DNA of 64,000 bases from contig CAUYUJ010014195.1 of the NCBI GenBank assembly GCA_963575745.1, positions 23,501 to 87,500 of the forward strand, in the 5' to 3' direction. Below are positions 1-11,929 of this stretch, in pieces. The notes under the pieces are model-generated. The model searched no databases, had not been told where the DNA came from, and was given only the letters and a program-made list of their open reading frames with translations. Position numbers and translations under genes: made by a program. Origin of the DNA: Prorocentrum cordatum. Lineage: Eukaryota > Sar > Dinophyceae > Prorocentrales > Prorocentraceae. Numbering within the stretch: the first letter of the stretch is position 1; each line of letters starts with the position of its first letter.

Positions 1-414
1 CGCCCCTCTTCGAACCTCCCCCCTTTCCCCCCGCATTCAGCCACCCTCGTTTGTGGCCTCCCTCCGTCCTCCAGCCTCCCTTCTGCCCCCCCCGTCCCCT
101 GGACGCGTCAAATATGTGTCGGCGGCGCACCGCGTGGGGCACGACTTCGGCTCTTTCATCGGGCTGGTGTGCCCTTGTTTGGTGTAACACGGCCCCTCGG
201 GACTGGCCAAAAAATTGCTGAGGCCTGGCAAACGGTGCTGCTGGTCAGTCGGAGCTGTGGTCTGGATGTTGGTGTCTGCGGCGGTCCACTTCCAATGCGG
301 GGCTCTGGCCGCCTGGAGAAGCGCGAACAAACACACGGGTCAACATCGCAAACGGTGCCGTGTCGAGCTGTGCCGCCACGGGTCGCAATGGTTGCTAGCG
401 TCTTGGGTTCCAAA
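1..414. other. GC-rich stretch without a supported gene
   Basis: Pyrimidine-rich at the start, then mixed. Open frames exist on both strands but are compositionally driven, and none has a recognisable domain or convincing splice signals. I see nothing assignable here. Confidence 0.5.
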
Positions 415-476
415 GAGGAGGAGGAGGAGGAGGAGGAGGAGGAGGAGGAGGAGGAGGAGGAGGAGGAGAAGGAGGG
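415..476 (+). repeat. (GAG)n microsatellite
   Basis: About 18 uninterrupted GAG triplets degrade into GGGGGA. All reading frames through it are homopolymeric (poly-E, poly-R or poly-G), so apparent ORFs crossing it are not evidence of coding. Confidence 0.95.
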
Positions 477-589
477 GGGAAGGAGAGGAGGGGACAAAGT
501 AGGCGCGGTCGCGTCATATCTAACGTCTTACCCTCCCTCCCACCCCTTACCATTGCGTAGACCTCCTCTTTATTCGCACAGTCGGATGT

Positions 590-800
590 CGAGCAGGGTA
601 ATAATCGCGAGAGGGTTCGCGATGCATCGTAGAGCACGGCATAGCAGGGCGTAGAAGAGAACGGCAGAGTGTAGCATGCCATAGCATGGCGTGGCGTTGC
701 GTAGTGAAGAATTGTATCGCAAAGCATTGCAACACAAATAATGGCATCGCACAGCGGCACATAACACAACACCGCACAGCATGTCCTGGCATGGCGCCGA
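590..800. repeat. Low-complexity GCATAGCATGGCGT-type tract
   Basis: Short degenerate words such as GCATGGC, GCATAGC and GCGTAG alternate without a fixed period. The composition resembles the much larger TG-rich tract at 28.9-31.4 kb in miniature. Flanking 801-1149 shows no supported gene. Confidence 0.55.
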
Positions 801-1149
801 GTTCGTTTTAGGGTAAATGGATCGCATTCGCGAGGTCTGGGCTGGTCTGGAATCGCAGCTCCATGTCTAGCTCCTTGGGCTCCCCGATAAGCCCCGCACA
901 AGGCGGGGCTGATGGAGGGCATCCGCTGGCTCTGTTTTCAACATCGCCTTCTCAAAGCAGAAACGGAGCCCCTGGTTGATACTTCTTGACAACGACGACG
1001 CCCCAAAGTGGGGGGGGTATCTGCGGCCCAAAAATCGACGAATCGACACCGAATGTGTAATCACTTCCGATGGCTTCATCGCACAGCGGAATACCACATA
1101 TCATTGCATTGTATGCCGTGGCATGGCACTGGAAATCATGACGCCAGAG

Positions 1150-1335
1150 CTGCAGCGGGAGCACGATTAGGAACGAGCAGAAGCGCAGAAGGAGGCCAAC
1201 GCTGCAGCGGGAACACGATTCGGAACGAGCGGAAGCGCGGAAATGAGGCCAGCGCTGCAGCGGGAGCACAATTCGGAACGAGCGGAAGCCCGAAAATGAG
1301 GCCAGCGCTCAGCGGGAACAACATTTTGGCCAGAC
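1150..1335 (+). repeat. 53-bp tandem repeat, about 3.5 units
   Basis: Units begin GCTGCAGCGGGAGCACGATT (near 1150, 1201 and 1254), followed by GGAACGAGCGGAAGC and GAGGCCAGC. A fourth unit is truncated after GCTCAGCGGGAACA. The period is not a multiple of three. The following 300 bases to 1640 show no supported gene. Confidence 0.85.
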
Positions 1336-1639
1336 AACCAAAAGAAAACCCAACTCCCGGGAATCTTGTGTGAAAGAAGAATACGCGGAGGGGGGCCGGA
1401 CATCTCCCGGACGTCATCAGGGGAGAGAGGAGAATAGTATTCATATTCTGTAACTGTGGAGGAGGAGGAGATGGAGGAAGTGCGCCAGCCTTAGGGGACC
1501 AGGCACAAACGTAAATCACCCGAAAGATCCAATGCCTCCTACATCTTTTGCGATCTTCCCATCTACACCCCTATATTTCACTTATTACATCTAGCATATT
1601 ATTTGTATCTGCTGCGTCACGGGCACCACGCTAGCACCG

Positions 1640-4490
1640 CAGGCTCACGTCTTCGACAACGGCGACTTACGAGCACCGATCGACGACCACGACTCCGACT
1701 ACATCTCCAAACCCCGCATTGCATCTCAGGGAACGGGAAAGGAGAGCAGCAGCAAGAATGTTCCTAAGGATAGCATGGGCAAGAACGCTACCTGACCATT
1801 CTGAACACGACCATATACAAGTTGCACAACACCTACTGAACCAACATCACAGCGCACAACAACAACCACGACACACGACTACAGAGATGCACGGACAAAC
1901 CCCAGCACCCCGAGACAAAGGCAAAGGCAAGGCGAAACAGCAATCCCAGCAGCATTATGGAATTGGCAAAGGCTCCACTTGGCAGCCAATAGGCCACAGC
2001 GGGTACACCAACTACACGCAACCAGCACCGAATTCACACCCATCCCAAGCGACCCACACACACACCCAACAGACAACATACACCACCACACAGCACTATC
2101 AACATTCACATGGATCCATCCTCAGCGCACCCACAGCCAACGACGAGCGACCACCCCAATCAAAGGATCCAACAAAGACAAGACCGAGCGCACAACTGGC
2201 ACAACGACCAGCCACCACAGCCCTGCTTTGGTACCAATCCCGACCACGCAGCCTACGTCGACAGAGGAACGAGGACGCTCATTGACAGCATCCCTGAAGC
2301 ATACCACGACGGCGTACAGGACAAAGACAGACCAGGTGATGCACCATTGGAAATGAATGCATGGACCACATCCAAGACAGCAGACATCAGGAAGCTGGCC
2401 TCGCAAATCTTGGCCGTCGAAAAAGCTGGACAGACAGCTGACCACCTACGACGCAACTTAGAAGGTCATCAAGAAACAACTACTCGACCAACAGCCACAG
2501 CACGAACGACTACAACACATTCGACAGCTAAAGAATGACTACACATCATGCACTAGAATCTCCGAAATCACAATGAAGCAAGCACAGCAACGACACGACG
2601 ACAACTTCCGACCCACGAAAACCTACACTAACCTCGAAAAAAGCTCGTCAACCACAGACTGCACACACCCAGCCCACAAACTGCACGCACAACACCACCC
2701 AGAACTCAAGACATCCAACTCAGCAAACACCCAAACAGAAAAAACACCACTACAACTCCTCAAGATGCCGACAAGTCACGGCAAGCAAGAAGGCACAGCG
2801 AGGCTCAAGACGCTCTTGTACTTGACGATCTGCAAGCCAGCGGCACGATCATCCAAGAGCTACGAGCAGCCAACGAGCGCAAACCAAAAGACACACACAC
2901 ACACACATACAGCAACGACGCATCATGGCTGAAGATACCATGCAGCAACTACAAGCAGCCAACGACTACCTGCCAAACGACTGCCATGAAGCAAGAGAGC
3001 AAATACAACCACTACAACAAGCAGAGCTTCAACTTCAGGTGAACGAATTAACTACGATTTGGGTAGAAGAGCCCGAACAAAAACACGCACAACCCGCGAC
3101 CACGCAGGTGGAACAACGACACAAACCGGCAGATCGAAGGACGCACTGCACAAGCCCTCACCTAGCACACACAACTCCACCAAATCAAGCACACCTACAA
3201 TCAACTGGAGCAGCAAGCACAGCTACGCGCCAAGCAAGAAGAAGAGGCGAAACCAACCATAGCTGAGCTAAGACTAGAGCCCCACGCCCAACAACAACAA
3301 CAACAACAACAACTAGCAGCACAGCGACCTATCGACTAAAACAGACACGCCGAGAACATCATCAGAGCTGAACCCATGACAGAGGAGCACATGCAGCAAA
3401 CCATCCAACATGTCCACCACCGCTACCAGACACAACAAGCAGAACTACCCCAGAGACAAACACCTTACATCATAATGGCAGAGCACATCACCACCAACGA
3501 CAGCAAGAACAGCACATCGAGTACGAAGCACAACGGGCTCGTGCACAGTAAAGATGTGGCAACGATGTACCAGCAACAAGAGAAGCAGTGAACGCAGCAC
3601 AACGACCACAACAACACGCGACACACACGCTAACCAACTGCCAAGAAGAACGGGCGGCCCCAAACTACTATCCAGCGCGGCAGAGCCCCTCCACACAATC
3701 ACCAAGCACTACCAACAACAAGACAAAAATGCGCTTACATCCGGCGTCAGGCAACACAAGATCGAAAGGTACATCGAGGCACACGCACAATCGGAACAAT
3801 GTCACACACAAAGGAAACAAGAAGAGCTGCTAGACCTAATTCGACAAGCACACCAATCTGAACAGCTACCAGCAGTACCAGACCGCGACAACGAGCTTGA
3901 CGACTACATACGCATCAACCAACTAATAGACCACGGGCAAACCATACTCGACGAAGCGCAGTAATACCGACAACGCCAACTTACACAACACGCTCAAGTG
4001 GAGAACAAAGTTGACCGACTACAATAATAAGTACGCGACATCATGGACACACTAACGGCTATCACAAATATGGGCGACTATAGGTACAACCATACAGAGC
4101 GACGTCGACATGCGCGACCTCACCAGCCGACAAGCACTATCACAAACCATCGACCCCTCTCAAGAACTACCAACTACACCAACCGAGCCACTCGCGCCCA
4201 GAGCACCACAATACACACCCACACCAGCCACACAAACCGAAATACATCCTACAGGTACGCGGCAACCGCGGACTCCAGAGCAGAGACGCAATACGCTACG
4301 CACGTCATGACTTCTGGTGGCGAACCGCGATACACAAACACTCCACAGCAACAAGCAATTGCGGTGCAGTACGAAGCACTCCACCAACCCACAGAAGAGA
4401 CAGATTACGCCCTACAGCGGCAAGCCACCATCAAGGCAAGTCCGAACGATCGACCTCAAGCATCACACTCACCACCCATGGGCGGAGAGG
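1640..4490 (+). pseudogene. A+C-skewed, Q/T/H-rich decayed coding-like tract
   Basis: The plus strand is strikingly rich in A and C and poor in G and T for almost 3 kb. Overlapping open stretches in all three plus frames (1719-2285, 2110-2538, 2573-2932, 2925-3266, 3376-3591, 3554-3964, 4043-4498) encode Gln-, Thr-, His- and Glu-rich peptides. Some look helical, for example QEELLDLIRQAHQSEQLPAV near 3820-3880. The pattern fits an old Q-rich coiled-coil coding sequence broken by many frameshifts. A repeat with strong strand asymmetry is the alternative. No family is recognised. Confidence 0.4.
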
Positions 4491-5835
4491 GCTCTTGATG
4501 CTGAGGGTTATGGGTCGGGAGGTGTAATACCCGTATGGTCCGGGGTTGAACAAACAAGGCCTGGACAGCAACCCAAGAACTGCTACAAGGTTCGGTTACC
4601 TCTTCTTGCTGCATCCTGCACCTAAGACATTTTACTTTGAGATCCCCTGACCTACAGGCGAGACCCTATTTGTTCACATACGCGGTTGCATGAACAGCTC
4701 TTGCACGCCTGCATCTACACAGGCTAAGACAGGCCTGCCCAGCGGGCCAGCCTGTAGGCGTTCTTTCCTTTTCTTACTGCCCCGCAACCACGCATCACCG
4801 CCAGCCTCGCTCTGACCTTGGGAGTGGGGGGAGTGGAGTTTATGGGGATTGCGGGTCGGGAGATGTAGTACCTGTTTGGGGAAAAAAACAAAAACATTGG
4901 AAGCAGCCCAAGAACTGCTACACTGTTCGGCCAACCTCTTCTTGCTGCATCGTGCACCCAAGGCGTCTTACTTTAGGATCCCCTGACCTGCAGACGCGAG
5001 CCATTTTTTTACAAACTCAATTGCCCTAGCATCTTGCAAGCCTGTATAGACAGGCCGTGACAGGCCAGCCCACAGGGCAAACCTATAGGCGTTATTTCTC
5101 TGTTTTGCTACTCAGAAGCATGCATCACCGCCAGCCTCACTCTGTTTTTGGCGATGGGAGGAGAGTGTTATGTGATGGGTTGGGAGATGTAGTGCCTGTA
5201 TGGCTTGGGATTAACAACAAAAATACTGGGCAACAGCCCAAGAACTGCTACACGGTTCGGCCAACCTCTTCTGACTGCATCCTGCACCCAAGTCTTCTCA
5301 CTTTAGGACCCCCTGACCTGCAGACGCGAGCCATCTTTTTACAGACTCGGTTGCCCTAGCATCTTGCAAGCCTGTATAGACAGGCCGTGACAGGCCAGCC
5401 CACAGGGCAAACCTATAGGCGTTCTTTCTCGTGTTTCCTACCCACAAGCATGCATCATCGCCAGCCTCACTCTGTCCTTGGCGATGGGAGGAGAGTGTTC
5501 TGTGATGGGTTGGGAGAGGTAGTGCGTGTATGGTTTGGGATTAACAGAGATACTGGGCAACGACCCAAGAATTGCAACACGGTTCGGCAAACCTCTTCCT
5601 GCTGCGACCTGCACCCAAGGCCTTTTACTTCGGGATCCCCTGACCTGCAGGCGCGAGCCACATGTTTTACATAATCACTTGCACTGACAGACTGCAAGCA
5701 TGTATCCCTACAGGCTGTGACAGGCCAGCCCACAGGGCCAGCCGATAGGCGTTCTTGTATGTGTTGCTACCCCACAAACATGCATCACAGCCGGCCTCCC
5801 TCTGACCTTGGGGATGGAAGGAGGGGGTTCTGTGA
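4490..5835 (+). repeat. 330-bp tandem repeat, about 4 diverged units
   Basis: The motif CAGGCCAGCCCACAGGGC lies at 5061, 5391 and 5721, with a diverged copy at 4730, giving a 330-331-bp period. Each unit also carries AAGAACTGCTACACGGTTCG, CCCCTGACCTGCAG and GCATGCATCACCGCCAGCC. Long apparent ORFs (5057-5359, 5387-5674) repeat with the array because 330 is divisible by three. No known domain is seen, so I treat it as satellite DNA. Confidence 0.9.
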
Positions 5836-5989
5836 TTAATCATGGGGGCTCATCTTGCTTGGGAGGACGTACCTACAGTTTGGGGTCCACCTTAAACCCT
5901 GGGGAGCAACCCCAGAACTGCTTCTCATCACGGCTTCGTACCTAGCCACATGCATTGCCTTTTTCTGTTTACCTTTCCGAAGCGACACT

Positions 5990-6150
5990 GACCATTGATG
6001 GCGGGGTCGAACATTGGGGGGTGAGATCGCAGTGGAACGGAGACCCCCAACCGGGAAATCGTCTCGTTTCGTTCGTGTCGTGCGTGCGGGCGAGGCGAAG
6101 CTGCGTGGGCACGCGAGAGGAATGAACCCGCCGTTGTTAGGGCGAAGTCC
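5990..6150 (+). repeat. Duplicated spacer block, copy 1
   Basis: It carries GATCGCAGTGGAACGGA, CAACCGGGAAATCGT, a TTTCGTTCGTGTCGTGCGTG segment and GAACCCGCCGTTG followed by GGGCGAAGTC. The same block recurs near 6975-7115. The GGGCGAAGTCAAGACAAATG end is repeated further near 6230 and 7220. The block borders the minisatellite array. Confidence 0.8.
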
Positions 6151-6169
6151 CAAAAAATGATTTTCCCCG

Positions 6170-7850
6170 GCCCGCCCGTCCGGCGGTGGCTCGCGGTGTC
6201 CCGCAGTGTCCCGTGGTGTCCGCCGTTGCTAAGGCGAAGTCAAGACAAATGATTCTCCCCCGCCCGCCCGCCGTCCGTCCGTCTGTCCGGCGGTGGCTCG
6301 CGGTGTCCCACGGTGTCCCGTGGTGTCCCGTGCTGTCCCGTTGAGTGAGATCGATAGTGAGATCGATAGATAGATCAATACTGAGATCCATGTGGTGCCC
6401 CGAGATGTCCCGTTGTTTTCCTTTAAGTGAGATCGATAGTGTGATCGATAGTGAGATCGATAGTGAGATCGACAGGTGTCCCGTGCTGTCCCGTGGTGGC
6501 CCGTTGAGTGAGATCGATCGTGAGATCGATAGATAGATCGATTATGAGATCGATGTGGTTCCCCGAGGTGGCCCGTGGTGTCTCAAAAAGTGAGATCGAT
6601 AGTGAGATCGATAATGAGATGGACAGGTGTCCCGTGGTGTCCCGTTGAGTGAGATCGATAGAGAGATCGATAGAGAGATCGATGTGGTGTCCCGAGGTGT
6701 TCCGTGGTGCCCTATGGTGTCTCGTTGAGTGAACATCGATAATGAGACCGAAAAAGAGATCGAGACGTGTCCCGCGGTGTCCCGTGGTGTCCCGTGATGT
6801 CACGTGGTGTCCCGTGGTGTCCCGCTGGCTGAGATCGATAGTGAGACCGACAAATGTCCCGTGGTGTCCCGTTGAGTGAGATCGATAGTGAGATCGATTG
6901 AGTAAGATGTTGGTTCCCCCCCCTCTCCCCCTCCCCCCACAACCTCCTTATCACCCGAAAGGTGGTCGTGTAGGCCGGAAGCTCGGGGGTACGATCGCAG
7001 TGGAACGGAAACTCCCAACCGGGAAATCGTTTCGTTTCGTTCGTGTCGTGCGTGCGGGCGAGGCACACCGGTGTGGGCGCGCGAGAGGAGTGAACCCGCC
7101 GTCGCTAGGGCGAAGTCAAGACAAATGGTTTTCCCCCGCCCGCCCGTCCGGCAGTGGCCCGCGGTGTCCCGCGGTGTCCTGTGGTGTCCCGTGGTGTCCC
7201 GTGGTGTCCGCCGTTGCTAGGGCGAAGTCAAGACAAATGATTCTCCCCCGCCCGCCCGTCCAGCGGTGGCTCGCGGTGTCCCGCGGTGTCCCGTGGTTTC
7301 CCGTGGTGTCCCGTTGAGTGAGATCGATAGTGAGATCGATACTGGGATCGATGTGGTGCCCCGAGGTGTCCCGTGGTGTCTCAAAAAAGGAGATCGATGG
7401 TGAGATGGACAGGTGTCCCGTGGTGTCCCGTTGAAAGAGATCGATTGGGAGGTCGATGCTGAGATCGATGTGGTGCCCCGAGGAGTCCCGTGGTGTCCCC
7501 CAAAAAGGGATCGACAGTGAGATCGATGGTGAGATGGACAGGTGTCCCGTGGTGTCCCGTGGTGTCCTGTTAAAACGAGATCGATAGTGAGATCGATAGC
7601 GAGATCGATGTGGTGTCCCGAGGTGTCCCGAGGGATCCCGTGGTGTCCCGTTGAGTGAGATCGATACTGAGATCGATAGTGAGACCGATAATGAGATCCA
7701 GAAATGTCCCGCAGTGTCCCGTGGTGTCCCCTGGTGTTCTGTGGTGTCCCGTTGAGTGAGATCGATAGCGAGATCGATGCTGAGATCGACAAGTGTTCCG
7801 TGGTGTCCCGTTGAGTGAGATCGATACTGAGATCGATTAAGTCAGATGGT
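6170..7850 (+). repeat. Interleaved GATCGATA and GTCCCGTG minisatellites
   Basis: Two motifs alternate in blocks: GAGATCGATAGTGAGATCGA and GGTGTCCCGTGGTGTCCCG. Every block of one is followed by the other for about 1.7 kb, interrupted at 6900-7240 by the duplicated spacer block. The GATCGAT units are self-complementary. Long minus-strand frames encode only Ser/Ile/Asp/Leu- or Gly/Thr/Pro-rich repeats and are not credible genes. Confidence 0.9.
6958..7245 (+). repeat. Duplicated spacer block, copy 2
   Basis: This is homologous to 5990-6150 and is preceded by a C-rich CTCCCCCT...CACAACCTCCTTATCACC segment that itself recurs near 7855-7895. It splits the minisatellite array into two domains, which suggests segmental duplication of spacer plus array. 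Confidence 0.8.
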
Positions 7851-7929
7851 CGTTCCCCCCTCTCCCCCCCCACAACCTCCTTCTCACCCGAAGGGTGGTC
7901 GTATTGGTACGATGCTGGTTCATGGGAGG

Positions 7930-8860
7930 ATGAGGCGTCTGTCTACGAAGGTCTGTGTCGTCTCTACCTGGCGGGCGCCTACTCTCATTGCTTCTCTTTT
8001 TCCTAGGCCTTTTTCTCGCGCATGTTCCACGGCGCCCGCCAACTAGGAGGAGGAGGAGGAGGAGCAGCAACGACCTGCGTCGGTTCTGCCTCCTCGCACT
8101 CGCAGGAACGCGACCGGCCAGCTCCCCGTGCCCACGCAAAGAAAGGAGGAAGGGCAGGGTGCAGCAGGAGGCCTCCCGGGCTTCCACCCTCCTCCTCCTC
8201 CTCCTCCTCCTCCTCCTCCTCCTCCTCCTCCTCCTCCTCTCATTGCATTTTCCACGGCGCCCGCCAGGTACAATGACTCGGGTCGCTTCTACCTCTTCGC
8301 ACTCGCAAGAACGCGACGGGCTGGCTCCCCGCGTCCAACGCGAAAGAAGAGTTAGGAGGGCAGGGAGCAGCAGGAGGCCTCCTGGGCTTCCGCCCCCTCT
8401 CCGGACGCGTCGCAGGAGGGGAGCTCCTCCTCCTCCTCCTCCTCCTCCTCCTCCTCCTCCTCCTCCTCCTCCTCCTCCTCCCCCTCCTCCCCCTCCTCCC
8501 CCTCCTCCCCCTCTCAAGGGTGCGTCGCAGGAGGGGAGCCCGGGAGAAGGGGAGGCGCGCCGTCACCGGCCGCGCCGTTCGTCCGCCCCTGGGCCCCGAG
8601 CGGTCCCCGCCCACACCCGCACCACCACCCTCGCGGGTGCGCCTCGCCCTCCTCCTCCTCCTCCTCCTCCTCCTCCTCCTCCTCCTCCTCCTCCTCCTCC
8701 TCCTCCTCCTCCTCCTCCTCCTCCTCCTCCTCCTCCAGGGGGAGGGGCAAGGTGGGAGGGGGGACGGCCAGCGCATCGCGGCTCGTGGCACGCGAGTGGG
8801 CGAGGGGGGGGGGGCCAAGTGACACGCTCGAGAGGAGGCGGGCGCTGCGGAATCCACGTG
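7930..8860. repeat. TCC microsatellites within a repeated TTCCACGGCGCCCGCC unit
   Basis: Three homologous units share TTCCACGGCGCCCGCCA, CTCGCACTCGCA, GAACGCGAC and GCAGCAGGAGGCCTCC. They are separated by long TCC runs at about 8187-8240, 8424-8516 and 8648-8738. All ORFs crossing here are poly-P, poly-S, poly-L, poly-R or poly-G. No gene is supported. Confidence 0.85.
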
Positions 8861-8974
8861 CCCCTGGGACTCACACCTCCTCTTGGACGCAGGGCGGAGG
8901 ATGAAAGGGGGATGATGTCACAATCTTGGGGGTGAAGCGAGATAAGAGATTGGTAGATGAATTGTCGAGATCCT

Positions 8975-9330
8975 GGTGCAGAGATCCTTCACCAGTGGAT
9001 ACGGCATGCAAATCCGTACCCTCTTAATGGAGATATCCGTATGGGAAGACAAGTGAAGTCCTCCTCGTGAACCTCGCTGAACTTTCCGACGGCGATACCC
9101 GACCTCAGATGACACTGTGCGGCATTGCGTCTGACATGATACTACACATGAGAACATTTACAACCGGGGGTAAACAAACTCCAGTCGTCGGACTGAGACT
9201 GCAAAGCTGTGAGAGAAACGTCCTGACAGGAGGGCCGTTGGCAATGTTTGGGAAGCTGTTGGTGCGCGGATTACCCCTCGTGTTCCTCATGCGCTTCCTC
9301 TCCCAATCCTTCCCTCCATCTTCCTGATTC
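8975..9330 (+). CDS. Possible exon(s) or coding relic, function unknown
   Basis: This non-repetitive stretch reads as ordinary-looking protein in the plus frame from about 9036, for example TLCGIASDMILHMRTFTTGG and KLLVRGLPLVFL. The segment just upstream, after an AG near 8980, is also protein-like in another frame. The frame ends at 9327 in a pyrimidine-rich run that resembles an intron. No domain is recognised. It could be one or two exons or a frameshifted relic. Confidence 0.25.
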
Positions 9331-10600
9331 TCAGAACTGCTCGTTCTCCCCCTTCTGCCCCTTCAGCCATCCCCCATCCTTCCCCTCGTCCACCTCCCTT
9401 GCCATTCCCGTATCCTCCTCCTCCATCCTCGTCGTTACCTTCCTGACCCCATCCATCTCTCCCTTCGCCCGTCCTTCTCGCCATCGCTGCTTCTTTCTCC
9501 GTTTTTAGTTAGTCGCGCGCCATCCAGGTCGCAGAAAGGTCTTCAGTCGCTGCCGTGAAGTTGCCCTCTCCTCCAAGGGCCCCATTGCTGCTGGCACACT
9601 GCGTGCACTGGTTGGGTTCGATGAGACTGCGCAGAGATGCGGTTAATTGCGCAAAGAACTTCAACTACGCTGTGCTATGATCACGTCCAAGGGAAGGGCA
9701 TGATATTGAACAGGACGTTGAACACGTCGAAGAAGAGGGGAGTGAGGAAGAGTGGGAGGAAGGAGGGGGAAGAGGATGGAGGATGGGGATGAAAAAATGG
9801 TACATGACGCGTCTGACGCGAATACTGGCGCATACTGTCTTCTAGAAACAAGTGGTACCGACACGCTCAGGCCCAGTGCTTGATGCGACCAACCCACAAA
9901 AAAAACACTCAGACTACTACTCGTCATCTTCAACGTTGGGTTCACCTTGTCTATCATTGTCTTCATCCGCGCACATCCCATCTGTATTTCCTAAATAGTG
10001 TTATCTCGAACATGCGCCTTTTCATCTCCTCCTCCCTCATCCCCGTCCGCCGCTTCCCCCCGATGTCTCTGCTTCGCACACGAGGCTTCGCACACGAGGC
10101 TTCGCAGTCGCGCGGGGTCAAGCTGTGACCAGTGCACCCATGATCGTCCCACAAACTCTTGAACTGCCGCGCCTCAGCACTCACACCCCGACACGCGCCC
10201 CCGACGCGCAAGACCCTCGCACGAGCAAGATCCCCGCCTGCCTTGAAGGCGCCAAGGCGTCTCCACTGGTTGGGACCCCAGACGCTGGGTCAAGAAAGGG
10301 GGGCTGAGGCCAAATCCGGTCAACATCGATCCCAAAACCACTCCCAGAGGTCCACGTACTTGTTCATCCCTGATCCATTTCTGACGGCCCCGAGGCCCGA
10401 AAACATCCCCCAGAGGCAGAGAAAACAAAAAACCCTTGCCTAATTCGGCACGACGAACCTGCCTGCCCTTCCAGCTGGCCCGAACCCGTGCTGGGCCGCC
10501 TCTCAGACTCCCAGAAGACTCCTGCGGGCAAGACCCCCCTCGCAACACCGATCCAGCTTGGCGCCTCCCCTAGGGAGCCCACAAAAGACATACACGCCCA
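9331..10600. other. Low-copy DNA, no supported gene
   Basis: 9330-9510 is T/C-rich and intron-like. 9720-9800 is purine-rich on the plus strand. A short minus-strand segment at 9919-9954 is flanked by AG and GT but is only about 36 bases. I can assign nothing with confidence. Confidence 0.4.
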
Positions 10601-10603
10601 ACT

Positions 10604-11485
10604 GTGTACATGAACGCGGCCCCGCGATCCGCGAGACTGGCCGTGTGTTACGAACATTCGGGCAGGGCGTACTCTCGACACCAGCGTAGATCCGTGTACG
10701 TGTACCTCCTTCTGTCGCTCTTGATCCTCTGCGGCGCAGATAACCAAGAAAAAACACATCCCCAACCCCAAAATCGCGGATTCACCGAGGATTCGAAGAT
10801 CGGCCAAAGATTTCGGGGTATGTTTTGCGTTCGTCGTTGTCACCCTGGTGAAACCCCAGGCCCAAACATCTCCCTCCCCGAAGTCTCGAGGAGCCTGCGT
10901 TCTGTTTTGGGCCCCGCGTCTTGGGGATTGGGCGTCTGTTTTGAGTTCGGGAGCAGAGGCGTGCTTCGGGAGGGGTCGGGAGCTCGGGGGCTTCGGGAGC
11001 TCCTCGGTGGACAGTCGGGGGGGCGGGCCCGCGCCGAGGGCGGCGGAGTAGCGGACCGGGAGGCAGAGGAGCAGAGCGACGTGCGCAACACACTGCCCGA
11101 TCCATGCACCTGGAGTGCTCTTCCGTGCTGTCCCTCCCTGCCCCTCCGACGCCGTGCACGTGCGCCACGGAGGAGAAGCCCGGAGCTCCCGAAGCCCTCC
11201 TGCGCGTATCGGCAGGGAGCCTCGCGCACGGGTCGTTCGCGCTCGCTCGAGCTCGGGGGCGGCGTTCCCTCCGCGCGGCCCGAGCGCCGCGGGCCCCGCG
11301 CGCGTGCGGCCCTCGCGCGCGCGCGCGGGCAGCCAGGCGCGGTCTGCCCTTGTCGCTGTACCGCCCTTGCAGACGTGCTGCAGTGGATGTACGCGTGGAT
11401 TCGATCAGTGCAAAAACAAGCAAAAAAAACAGGGAGCGAACAACGGAGTGAATCTCGTCGCGTGGCCTTGTGTCTTCGTTCCTGA
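10604..11485. other. GC-rich stretch with long, probably spurious ORFs
   Basis: Open frames of 293 (plus) and 492 (minus) codons cover this GC-rich stretch. They reflect lack of stop codons in GC-rich DNA rather than a recognisable protein: composition is R/G/A/P-rich and no motif is seen. 11270-11340 is a CGCG-rich run. Confidence 0.4.
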
Positions 11486-11488
11486 CAG

Positions 11489-11599
11489 ACAGATCTGCGC
11501 GAAATTGACCTAGAAATCCGGAACGAAAATCTTCAGGACAATCCGGGCCCATCCAATTGTTTTCCGAAAGAAATTCGCTCTGCGATGTTGGCTCTATGA
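11489..11599 (+). CDS. Candidate terminal exon, function unknown
   Basis: A good acceptor (TGTCTTCGTTCCTGACAG, ending 11488) is followed by 36 open codons and a TGA at 11597. The peptide begins TDLREIDLEIRNENLQDN and contains PGPSNCFPKEIRSAML, a charged, ordinary composition unlike the surrounding R/G/P-rich frames. The opposite strand is also open here, so strand assignment is uncertain. No family is recognised. Confidence 0.35.
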   Translation, partial: TDLREIDLEIRNENLQDNPGPSNCFPKEIRSAMLAL

Positions 11600-11784
11600 C
11601 CTTTGGGGCGTCCGTGGATATCGTTATGATTCCTGCATCCGGTGAAACCGCCGATACTGGACCCGACCCTGCCACCGGTGATGTAACGTTCGGCACCAGG
11701 AGGAGTAGAGGAGGACAAGGGGGAAGAGGAGGAGGAAGAGGAGGAGGAGGAGGAGGATTCCGCGGACACAGAACATGGCCTTGC

Positions 11785-11904
11785 CATTTCTCACGCGTCC
11801 ATTCCCCGTTCATTGTTCGGCGTCGTGCGCTCCTTTTCTCGCAGAATGATCCAGGATGTTCCCAGATGGTCCCCGGCGATAAATGCACACGTCCGAGCGA
11901 TGCC
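11785..11904 (+). mobile_element. CGCTCGGACGT-type inverted-repeat element, diverged copy
   Basis: The right end GCACACGTCCGAGCGATGCC matches the ends of copies at 37277-37400, 57567-57688 and 60288-60578. The interior shares TTGTTCGGCGTCGTGCGC and a GATGGTCC segment. The left arm has decayed (ACGCGTCCATTCC instead of CGCTCGGACGTCCATT). It is a non-autonomous foldback or MITE-like repeat with no coding capacity. Confidence 0.7.
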
Positions 11905-11929
11905 AAAAGGAGTCGCTCTCCACTTCCAC

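Noticed and set aside
5057-5674. Two about 100-codon plus ORFs as paralogous genes
   Set aside because: They are the same frame of consecutive 330-bp satellite units and disappear in the diverged units.
7955-8935. 326-codon plus ORF and minus companions
   Set aside because: Mostly poly-P, poly-L, poly-R or poly-G from TCC runs; not a gene.
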